Origin: Meandrina meandrites
Taxonomy: Eukaryota; Cnidaria; Anthozoa; Scleractinia; Meandrinidae
Reading direction: 5' to 3'
NCBI GenBank assembly: GCA_963693305.1
Contig: OY855905.1
Location: forward strand, 32,334,750 to 32,398,749
DNA length: 64,000 nucleotides
Positions 26,301 through 38,300 of this stretch are shown here, one piece after another. The notes beneath the pieces are model-generated. The model did no database searches. It saw nothing but the letters and a program-made list of their open reading frames with translations, and was not told the origin of the DNA. Both the position numbers and the translations under genes were made by a program. Within the stretch, counting starts at the first letter, position 1. Every line of letters begins with the position of its first letter.

Positions 26301-29300
26301 GATGCTCAGGTTGGGAGAAGTTACATGCAGATCACTTCTGGTAACTACAGGCAAGACTAATAACAGTTTGCTAAACATGTTTTTCTTGGACAAGAAGCAA
26401 CTTGATCCGATCAAGTCGAAAAGACATTTTAATAGACTCACCTTCACAAAACGATTTGATTTGTTGATAAATGTTATGTGGCTGTTTGGCTCAGAAGGCT
26501 TTGTGGCTGCAGGAAGCTTGAGTCCAGCTGAAACAAAGCAAAGCTTGAACGTTCGATTGGATGAACAAGCTAAGAATTGTCCGCGAGATTGAAGAAGTTA
26601 TGGCAGACGAGCATGGATTCTCTTGTCTGATGGAACGGTCCCTTGACCAAAATAGATTGTTTGTGAGAGCAAAGGTTTTTGGGACAAGTATTCTCTTCAG
26701 CAATAGACTCTTGAAACGAAAGGATTGATTGTGGCTGTGCAGATTTATGCGAGGCTCTTTCTCTTATATGTGATGATCTCTAAGTGATAGAAAAGTATCT
26801 CATCGGTTCTTCTCTGTAATAGTACTTTTGGTATTTTGCTCGAAGGGATGGGGGATACTCTCCGAAACTTTGCGTGGGGGGGTGCGGCTCACTTCTCGAA
26901 ACTCTAACCCTTATTTCATATATATAATTTTCTTTACCTTTCTCAGACATGACTAAAAATAGATACCCCTTTTTCAGATTTTCAAAAACACAACTGACAT
27001 TATTGGAAATAATGCAATAGAACTAATTAACAGCAATTCCTCAAACACAGATAACATTGGATATCATACTATTCCATAAATGGTATTCGGCGTATATTTC
27101 TCCCCCGACTATTTGCTCCACTTCCATGACAAAATTTTTTAGCTAACAGTTCAAACTCAATGTACAACGACCAAGTTTTTCAATACCCGTCGAGAGCTTC
27201 GAACGTTTATGAATAATGCATGCAAACGCGTTCTTACGTAAAAGGGCAAGAATTGAACGCTACATATTTTTTTTCTATTTTTCATCTCATTGATTCTCGG
27301 TTTTTGGAACCCTTGATAAATCGCTCGTCCTCGTTTTTAACATATCACATCAAAAGTGCAACATGTTGCATGATACTCACGTGGTATGGTGACGTTGGCA
27401 TGGCCTCGCCTTCTGAGTGAGGTACCATGTGGTGGAGTGTAGGCCTTTTTATTGTTGATGAAGAGTTGTTTGCCGGAACCGAAGTCTTTCGCTATCCAGG
27501 TATGACGTGTAAAAGTATCTACGTTCTGCCATTCTCCCGTTTTCAAGACTTGGAAAAATGATTCATTTCCGTAATTGATAAAGTAAAGCTGTATAAAAGA
27601 GAACACGTTGCTTGCATTGATTACGAAGACAATTATTACAATTACAATACAATGTGAGACTAACATGGAGCACGTATCGATAACTATTCAAAGTGATATA
27701 CAAACAAGGTAGTAATGAAATGTTGGTTCTCATCTTATCTATCTTCATTGCACAAGATGAAGCATGATGAAGCATTGTGTTTATTCCTAGTGAAGACAGC
27801 ATAAGATTGTTCTTCTTATGCGCTTATGCTTATGCTTCTTAACCAGAGTAAAAATTAAAAGGCTGATGGATGAGTGGACGAAAAGATTGATTGATTGATT
27901 AATTGTCATGAATGAATGACAGAATGAATGGACAAACGAACGAACGAGTGAATGAATGATTGACTGACTAACTGACTGACTGATTGATTGAGATTGATTG
28001 ATTGATTGATTGATTGACTGATTGACTTACTGATATATTGAGATTGATTGATTGATTGCAATTACTCATTCAGTAATCAATCAATTATTAAATGAATAAC
28101 ACTGGATAGAGTGAAAGGAAAGTGGAACAAGAGGACATGATTAAAGGGGCTTTGCCACGGATTTTAACAGATTTTTTAACAGCCAAAATTCATATTTGTG
28201 GCGTAGGAGACCTAAAAGTAATGGGCCATTTTTATTAACAATTGCTATATATATTAGAGCACTGAAACTGTTAACAAGCACCTTTGGCTGCGGATGGCCT
28301 GGATAGAAATGGATTGCAACTTGAAAAATTAAGGCTAAACTTTTCATGTTTTTTCCGAGTGTCGTCAAAAAAATCAATATTTATAGCTTCAGTTTGATTT
28401 CTATCCACTAATTGAGGTCATGTTCAAAGATAATGTTTTTCATAGGTCAAGTTGCCTACCACTAATTTCAGAACAGTTTAGACCAAAAATCTGCGAAATT
28501 CCTGTGACGTAGCCCCTTTAAATAACATAAGTTATACGCGACATTTAAGAATATCAAGAAAAGTAAGTATTCACCCTGATCGCCCGGCCTGCGTTGTTAC
28601 TGATTGTAATGTAAGAGCTCTCCGAACGAGCGGCTGCGACGTGACTCGATTCTCCGTCAACTATAAAAAAGTTTAGTAATATGCTATAACAGTAATATGT
28701 AATATGAGATCAACAGACAGTGTTTGTTCGTGTACCGATCAACGGCAAATATCACCGAATGTCTCTCCCAGCCAGCTAGACTCGATTACTTCGTCCCATT
28801 TAGGATAATGAGAGGCGTGGAAATAGCATACCTGACTATATAACAAACGAATTTGCGCCCTCTAATTTCACATGAAATTATTCAACTGCGGATTTCTTCT
28901 AAAAGTAAGCTTGGCAGTTTAGAATTTCCTTAATTCCCTCCGAAAGTAAGCCACGAATCAAAAACAACAAAAGGCCATTTGAAAGAAAAATGTCATTTCA
29001 CGGCTTACAAAAATATCATTTTCAATTCACTTTTAAGGACGTGAGCTTTCTCAAAATGCAAATGATTAGTAAGGAGCAATATGGGGGTGTCAACTAGGTG
29101 CGCATTTTTTAATTATGTTGATCGGCACACACCAATGCTTTGCAACAAATGACAGTTGTCGTTAACAGTACTTCATTAGATCTATCACACAATGTAAGAA
29201 TATTTACACTAGTCAATTAAAGCTTTACTCGCGCGTTCCCTAAGCAACCCACATAAGAAATATTTCATGAAGTGATATGATCAAATTCTCCCAAGGTGTA

Positions 29301-32300
29301 CTTTACAAATGTAGGGAGACAAACAAGGAGAATTTCTTTGTTGACACGATCTTTAACCCACGGTTGATAATGATGACGCAACTGTTTGAGCATTTTATTT
29401 TTGGTATGTAATATAAGGGGAAGTCTAGCGTCAGGAGTGTCGTCGATCTTGCCTCAGTGGTGTTTTATTTAGAAGGCAATCACTACACTTTAAAACTCAA
29501 GAAATCTGCAACTGAGGGTTATTCGAATACGAAGGATTCTTTGTTGGCAGGCCATTTACATCGGTCACAGTAACAGTGGTATGTGTGTGTATGTGGCGGG
29601 GGGGGGGGGGGGGGCGAACTTTTTGAAAGCATACTTTAAGAAGACTTGCGCTAATGTGCTTAGGTTGTCGAAACGTCAGTCGCCAACAACAGTCCTTTAC
29701 AGCACTTCCATCACCTGGACGATCGCACTATACGAACTACTGAAACTCCTGGCTTTAGACAGTTTGCTATGTCAAAAATTTACGTGAACGCGCAATACAT
29801 GTAACTAACGAGCAAAAGAGCTGGGTGTAGATTCATTTGTAGATTATTCAATTACTACTACAGACGAATTATCTTGACCTTGGCATGCTGATGTTACCTG
29901 AAATGCCCTTCTGTAATTCTCGCCTTTTTCGAAAAATTGTTGGTACAAAAATACTTGAAAACGCTTGCTTTTATAACAAACTGTCGAAAATTAAGCCTAA
30001 CACAGAAAATTTCTATTCACCTCAAGCCGCGACTTTCAGAAAATGGGAACTCGAAATGATAATACGGAAACTGCTGAGCATCCTTGCCAAGGCTCTCCCT
30101 GAACTTTTTGCATCGATTTTCTTCTGTCAGACCCGAAAATCTACAAAATGGTCGGTTTTACTGTTTGAGTAAATCTTTACTCTTAAAATGCTAGCATTTT
30201 CTATTGTCAATGTTTTTGCCTTGCAAAAATGCTCAAAGCGGATGCTAGAATAATTATGTGCAAAGTTTTGGAGTCATCGGTTTGATTTCGTCTTAGCCGG
30301 ATAAAGCATGTCTAGACATGTCTGGTATGTAGACGTATGAATTCTTTTCTTACACGAATAACTTGTGATCTGTTCCGCTAAATAGCGCACGGTGTGCGGA
30401 CGAACTGCGCGCGCGGCAAATCAGCATCGCATCCGATTATGCCTCATTAATTAATCTTCTTAAAACTGAGTTTATACAAGAGTGTAACTAAAGATATTTA
30501 TACGCTTTTGATCGGTCCCGGACGAATTATCCATCTGAGACGGATGCATGATTCCGCTCTCTAGTATAAATAGTTGGGCCAAATTTAGAAAAAAGTAGAA
30601 ACAACAAATAAATTCTCCTCCAGAAAATTATTTCGTTTATTTATAGTAACGTCGGTGCAATTTTGTTGGTGCAATTTTGAAACTTGGGAGAAATTTAAGA
30701 GGCGGGTGTGTCAACCTTACTTAAACTTAACGTGCTTGCTTTAGGCAAATATTCACTTTAATTAACTGTGTGCGTTAAAAGTGTGCGTTATATTACTAAA
30801 GAAGGCAGCGTGTACTGTCGTAATGCGTCCCTGTCGAACCAAAGCTGGTGCAGCAACGATTTAACTGTTGTGTTATGGATTTTGCCAGGACGTTAAATGT
30901 TTGCGAAAAACTTTTTATAATCATCCCAGGCAAAAATATAATATACCGGGAGGCTACGCCCTGAGGTCGAACACCTTACCCTTTCATGTATCACTTTGAC
31001 AGAAAAGGTAACCTTTTATAGACGTGTGATAGAAAATACTATCCCCTTTTACATGCCTGCAGAAGGGTTACTGTATCTGTTTTCTTAATTTTTTTGCTGG
31101 AAAACCTCTTAAATACTTTAATGAATAGACTGTTCGGTTGGTCTGTTCGAGATACATTGGAACGCCCTCTTTTAAATACCAAAATGACTGTTTTCCCTAC
31201 CCTTTTATATGCTCCAACTCATAAACCCCTCTATATACCAAGAGAAAGGCATATAGAAGGTGCCCCTTTCAGGCGGAATAGTCTGTTACAGGGAGGATCC
31301 CCTCCCTCCCCCTCCCCCTCTCCGCGGCATTATCGCTCAAACGTCTGAAAAGTGAACTTTTCTGATGCTAGCAAACCTTTCAATCCGGTGGGGTAGTCCT
31401 CCATTTTAAGCTCGTCAAACGCCAGGTTGTGTTGTTCTTTGCGTTCCAGGACGGCTTTTCTATACATTAGATGCGGCCTGCCAGGCCTCGTCCAGCCCCG
31501 ATGGACTATCAGGCTTGTATTTAACACGGGCTCGATGTATATTGTGTCACTTCCTAAATCGATGATTCCTGCCTTAGAACAAAGAGAGAGCCGCCGTATG
31601 TTAAGATCTAATAGTTTGTTAAAAAAACTGTTTTGTCGCTAACAAAAACATTCATCAACAGCTCGCTTTTTGATGCCCAGAATGCTGGAAATAGCCTTTC
31701 CAAGCTTCTTCAGGGGGGGGGGGGGGGGGGGGGGGGGGTGGGGCTGGGTGGGAATGACAGTTGGATTCTGTAACACAGTACTTGGCAATGCAGTTTGATT
31801 TTACTTAACTTGTAAAATTCGGCTGACTGAGCCTGTGGAACTTTCAGAGGCTACAATGTAACGCACATGGGTAGAACACAGAATACAATACTTACTAGTC
31901 CATCGCAGTCACTTATGGCCACGCTGGTATGGAATGATTCCGTCTCGCCCACCAGATAACAGTGAACGTCCGTAGACGTCTTTCTCTCAATGGTTCCATC
32001 CTCTTTGTAACGCTCGATCATAAAGTCTGATCCAAAGAGCTTTGTGTTTACTCTAAGAGTCATTTTGATGGTCTTTCCCTTAAATTGGACCTGCAAAAAT
32101 AGAAGTACTTAGAATGTTGAACAGAACGTACCCCTGCCTAGGGTAGTTCAACGTTACTGACAATACGGCCGGCATTCTTCCTTATCCTTGTAGATGCTGA
32201 CACATTTATACGCTAATTTTTCTCACATTCCGTACTGTTCAAGCGTTTTAACCCCGTGTCGACGCTTTTATTTCAGTTAAGACTACCTCGACTCCTTCTC

Positions 32301-35300
32301 TAGGGATAGCTTCTGCCTTAAGCATTAGGACAAAGGACCTTCTAATGCAATCCTGTGCGGGATTACATGCATAGATGTTTTCCTTAAAATCACAACTCCG
32401 CCGCCTCAAAGACATTTTGTGACACTTTTTGCGCTGAGTTTCCACAATCCAAGTTTTGGAACATTCTGCACAAGAACGACATTGTTGATGGACGCGAAGA
32501 AATAAAACTGACCCAGAACAGGCAATTAATAAAATTGTCGAGAGAGGAATACTTGGTGGTATGTAGTCGGCTTAATCCATTACAATTGCAATACCTGATA
32601 GATTATGGGCCCAGCCTCCTCAGTTACACTCCGCCGACGACGTCGATGGCTGGAAAGGGTAGTCACGTGGTTGGTCACCTGACCACGATGATCTAACTCA
32701 GTTGGGTAAGTGATATCGAACTCTGCTAATGAGTTGATCAAGTGATCTGTTGAAATAAAACATAAAATCGCAAAAATGGAACAATGAATGCAACGAAAGC
32801 GTAGCCGGATTTTGGCAACTTTTCGACTACAAATAAACACGAGAAAAGAAAATTCCTCAATAACAGAAAGTCTGTAGAACACAGAGCACGGTGGTTGGAA
32901 AGCCGATTACTCAAGTATGGGATAGACGGAACAAGGTTACGTTAATATAGCGCCAGGGTATTCACGCTCAATTTAAGTTAAAAGATAAGTCCATAGCCTG
33001 TATACAGCCGTCCTGCTCCCATCAAAAAAATCCCTCCCCGATTTTTTTGAGGGGAGCAGGACGGCTGTACACAGGTTACTGAAGTCCCGAACCTACTTTT
33101 AGTAAAATATTGTTGATAAACCTCTTTTAAGCGGCCGCGACCACCTTTTTACCGTCCCGATGAGCGCTTATCTATTGTTTTCACCCCTATTTACCCGGTG
33201 ATATCAATCAATGAAAATCAATCATTGATTGCAATCAATATAATCAATAGTAATCAATAATAATCCATTGATTATTGTTGATTGGTTCAACCAATCAAGA
33301 AAAATCGAGATTCACTCACCAAATCGTCTTAATTACTATTGATTGTTATTGATTTTTATAGATAATCAATAACTGATTACGCAACTTTATGGCACGTGGT
33401 AGCGTGGACGTGCGTCACAAATCACGGGCATATTTATGTGTCAAGGGTATTTTGATTCCCCACCCTTTTTTTGGGCCCGTGCTTTGATAATTCCTTGTAT
33501 TCCCTCTGGGATTCCCACAACACACTTGTTTCCAGACTTCACTTGTTCCAGACTTTTGGAACGCATTGTGAAAGTATCTGTACGCTGTGTAGTTAAAGGC
33601 TACCACGAATGTCCCTTTAAAGTGAATATTGGGCAAACATTTTACGCATTCAAGAAAAGAGGAGAACGAGGGAATGCATTCAAAGTTGCCAATGACTGAA
33701 GAAAGTAGAAATTAACAGTAATAACATGTTCTTGTTTCGAGACAATCAAACGTTTTAGTAACAATTAGTAAGCTTTTAATAGTAAACTGTAGTAAAAATG
33801 CTACAAATTTGAAACATTCGATTTGTAATCGCATAAAGCATAGCAAATAAAGTTTACTGAATGGTTTGTTAATTCATATGGTGCGCTTTATTGAAAATAA
33901 ATAACAAATTTCATAATCAATAAAAATCAATATTAATCAATAATAATCAATAAAAATCGAGACTCACTCAACTTTTAGGCATTGATTTTTATTGATTTCC
34001 AATACCAATCAATTAATTGTTATTGATTATTATTGATTTTATTGATTATAGATTTTCATTGATTGATATCGCCGGGCTATTTAGCGGCTAGCAAGAATGT
34101 AATATACAATGCTTGGTTTTGTTTTCAAGAAGCTTGGACAGACCAGTGTGACGGCTGATAAAATCATTCACACACAGGTTTTTTGTCGTCTTCATTTGAT
34201 TCCGTTGTTCCTTTTCACGCTATTTTGTATTGAAGAAATGTAGCCTTATGCTACTTCCGTTCCACTGTGTAACTGAACTCAAAGCTGACGTTAATCCAGG
34301 TTTAGATTAATTATGATTTGAACAACAGGACACTCGTGAGATTTTGGCGCACGCGAGGCCAAGCTAGGGTCAATCAGTCGAACGGACAATCGTGATGCAA
34401 TTATAATCAGCTTATTAAATTATCAGCGCCGGGCATGAGGAGAGCAGGTGTATACAAAAGAATTAAGTGATATATCGAAGGCTTATTTTACTCGTTCAAC
34501 ACTGCAATGAGCTTTAAAATCAATTGTGCTCGCTTTGGTGTTGATCATTTATCCTTACCGATAAATACACTCTTCTTTTGACGCAAGTTTCAAGGGGTAC
34601 TCCCCTGGGGTATTAGTGTTACAATAAGGCATGTTTACCCACGGCTTAGTAATCAAACTCGCCTTTAAGCGGCACCACATCCTCGGCCGGCGACCAGAAG
34701 TGGCATTGCGAAACGTCGTCTGTGTACACAAGCTACCCAGTCGACTGTTTCTCCGGCACGTTTGCCATAACACATTATAAATAAGAACGTTTCTAACACT
34801 ATTTTGGAAACCTTTTTTTTTCTCGACGTCAATGCACGTTTGGGTAAATCGTTATTAGCAAGAACAAGAAGGCTATTCCTGAAGCTAGGGGACCTGCGCT
34901 TGCGTGAGTGGGGAGGGCGGGGAAGGGCGTGTACATGCGTTGGTGTATAATTACGTAATCCAAGGTAATAACGTCAAAAACTGGGAATTTCTGAAGAAAG
35001 GGGTTTTAGGATCAGTAAAAAGTTTTGAACTTCTTTGGGGACTCAAGTGAAAGGAGTTAAAAATTATGTGACTAGGTAAAAACTGAATATACGACGAATG
35101 ACATACAAGAATGATTTTTTAAGAACATTCCGGCGATGTTATTACTTTTGTTCTGGCTTGTTCGGGAAATATTTTCAAGTGGCGACAATCCATTAACTTC
35201 AACCCGGATATGATCTACTTGAAAATTAATCAACGTCCGTTGGTCGTCAGTTTTCAAAAGCGATGACTGATTACTTCCTGAGACATGAGCGAGTCTCTGT

Positions 35301-38300
35301 AATCAGGCTTTAATTAACTATAGTTTTCTGCTCCGATTATAGCCAGGTTAAAGGTTAAAAGTCTGCCCCAATCCTGGATATAGGAGAATCATCGTTTGTC
35401 AGCCCCGGGGCTTATTTTAACTCTGGGCAGAGTTTAGCGACTAGGAATAGTAAGCACAAGAAATGAACTTAATTATCAGTGAGAATTGAAAGTAAATGTC
35501 ACATTTATCACTCGTCTGGCAGGGAAATATGTGTTTTGCCCTTCAGGAAAACCTTTCTTAGATTTCACAGCCAAAAATATAGCAAATCTTAAGTTTGCGA
35601 TGTGGCATTGAGTCACTGCCAGGTTATCGCACATGTCAACATCCTTATGCTTACCATGGGGCCTTTTGCGCTGTGATTGAGAATCAACCCTTGCTGCCAG
35701 ATCATGATAAGATAATGAAAATTATAATAAACCTGATTAACTTCTGTTTTGGCGCGGAACTTTGTGTCATCCCTAGTGCTGGCATAGTTAACTGCGTGAG
35801 TGTGACATGCAGTCGTTAAAGTATAAGCTCTAGTTGTCTCCCACCTTACCCCAAATTCTTAGCCTGTGCAGCTGGCGGGATTAGCGGGCACGAGTGAATT
35901 CTCGCTTCTTGGCGGCCAAAAAAAAGCACTCGCTCGCGAAATCCCGCTAGCTACGCAGGCTACCAAATTCTTAGCCTGCCAGTCTAATTGTTACAGTAAA
36001 GTTATTTTCTAACCGAGTATTCGCAAAACTAAAACCAAAGCAATAACAGCGACCAATAATCACAAGAAACGTATAAACAGCACAATGACTACGTGGCCGG
36101 CGCCAACCGCGGGAATTGGTTTTAGTTTCAGTAACTGATTGGTCAAGTCGGTGTTGCGAGCTTTTAAACCAATCCCTGAGCACCGTAAAGACCGTTAAGT
36201 AAAACCAAAAGAACCACAGAAGGTATTTTACAAACACGATTAACAACGAACTAACTAATGCAATGAACCAGCCAGAGGGTAGCAAAGGGAGGGGTGGGGG
36301 GGGGGGGGGGGGGGGTGTGTGGTCATGATCTCGTTTCACGCACAAACTTTTTAACGAAATCCACGTGTCACGTATACTTGAAACAGCAGATTAGGTCAAA
36401 AATTCACGAATCCCGTTTTTTTTTCTCGCTATTTTCACTCGTCACGGTCTATTTTTTGCTCTTATCATGCGTCCCGTCCCGCTGCCCTCCAGCTAGAATA
36501 CCAAGCAAAAAAAAAAAGAAAACTAACAAAAAAAAACACGCGCGGGAAAACACGCGCGCAAGCTGAGTCAGATTTGATCTGCTTGTCCGTTAATTAGTTG
36601 AATTGGAATAAAGAATGTTAGCTGTGATTGTCTAGAGCACCGGGAGAACGGGCACGTTGCACGAGGGATTTTTTTTTTTCATGACCAAAGGTAGAAGCCG
36701 GAAATTCAAGGCAAAACGAGTTAATCTAATGAATCGTATTCAATGGCTAAATATGGCTTGCGTGCAGACGGCAAATTTCCTACACGACTGTGGTTGGAAA
36801 CTGAGAAATTACCTTACATAAACAATAAGGTTCAAGGATAAGGTTTATTGTAGCCCCCATCACTTTATGAGATCAGTGATGCTTTGATGTTAGCCGTTAA
36901 AAGAGAGAATATTATGTTCATTCTTTTAACACCTTGCGAAGATTTTCGACACGATCAGTGAAGAGCGGAAATATTTCGAAGTAGCGAACGGAGTGTTAGA
37001 CCATTAGAAGTTGTGGTGATTAGAAAGGAAGTTTTGTCGCGTTAGAAACAAGGAGTAAAGCTCTTTTTCATGCAACTTCTTCTGAAGTAAATGTTACTCC
37101 CCGCCGGTTAATTAATATGGCCACTGGCTGTGTTTTCACCAGGACAATTTTAGCTAGATAAAGTCAGAAAAGTCCGGAAATACAGTGAAAACACTTTGTC
37201 TAGTGTTTAGCGAGTTAACAGTGCCAACTGTTTTCACAAGGAAAAACAACGGGTTTTCTCGCCTTTACGACAGGAAACTCACGCAGAGTTATACTACCTC
37301 GCAAGATGGTTTAACTTGTCCCAACAAATACCGCAGCCAATCGCATCGCGTGTAGTGACAGATGCCTGCCAAACAATCTGGCAAAATTATTTTCCAGACG
37401 CTCGCATTGTGGTTCTTTCGAAACAAAACCTTGTATGCTTGTAAACATGGCTCACGAATTGCAAACCTTTTCCCAATTCTTTCGCCGTTTTACAATTCCT
37501 CCGGGCCTTACCTGTTTCACAGCGTTGGCATGCAGCATCATTTCCCGCATTATGGGCAACCAGCAGTTCTTCAATACCAAATTCAGTCCTATGCCACATG
37601 CAATACCCTCGACAAGCTCAGTAGTCCTGACTTACACTGCTTACGGCAACGAAAGCGAAAGCTCAACGGACGAAGAAAATACAAAGCCAGGAGCTACGAA
37701 TAGGAACCGTGGCTCCAACTGGACATTTTTGAAAGTTGTGCGGATTTGTAATTGAATCTTTCGAGTTATTTTTTCCAGTGAAAACAGATGTTATGTTTAA
37801 CTAGCTAATGTCGGTCGGCAAACAAACACCTAGGAAGAATGTTCAGCTAGTTAATCGGCCTAGTGAAAACACAGCCACTGACGGGTAGAACTGGATTGTT
37901 TCACACCAAATCAAGTTGCAATAGCTCAACAGGGTCACAGGACGACACGAGCACATACAATTTTAGTCCGTCTCAGTTTTGTAACTGACCTTGTTGGTAA
38001 ATCCGAAAGAGTTTACTGGGTGCAGAGCAGAATTTAACTCCTTTGAAAAAGCCTTTGTCTCCTAAGAGTTTAATTTCAATGTACATAAAAGGTAATTTTT
38101 GATCGTATTACATAATAACTTATAGTTATCTAACCAGTGACCTTGCAAAAAAGAACAAATTCAATAATTCTCTTCTTACGACCTTCTCATGGAGCATGGC
38201 CAAAATTGAGAAACACACTTCCTCTACGTACGCACAATTTAAGTTAAATATCTTTTTGAACACGACAGCTTTAGCTCAAGATGAGCACCTCTTTATATTG

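Noticed and set aside
26257..26592. 111-codon plus-strand frame
   Set aside because: Antisense shadow of ADAMTS exon 8 (VHL repeat 2), with no domain of its own.
34555..34773. 72-codon minus-strand frame containing MWCRL, at first sight like an ADAMTS disintegrin exon
   Set aside because: It lies in intron 2, upstream of the propeptide exons; the true disintegrin exon (CKELWCSRL) is at 19824-19702, and exons 2 and 3 already join in phase.
37362..37755. Two overlapping 106-113-codon plus frames
   Set aside because: They lie wholly inside an inverted-repeat element and show no recognisable domain; treated as transposon sequence.
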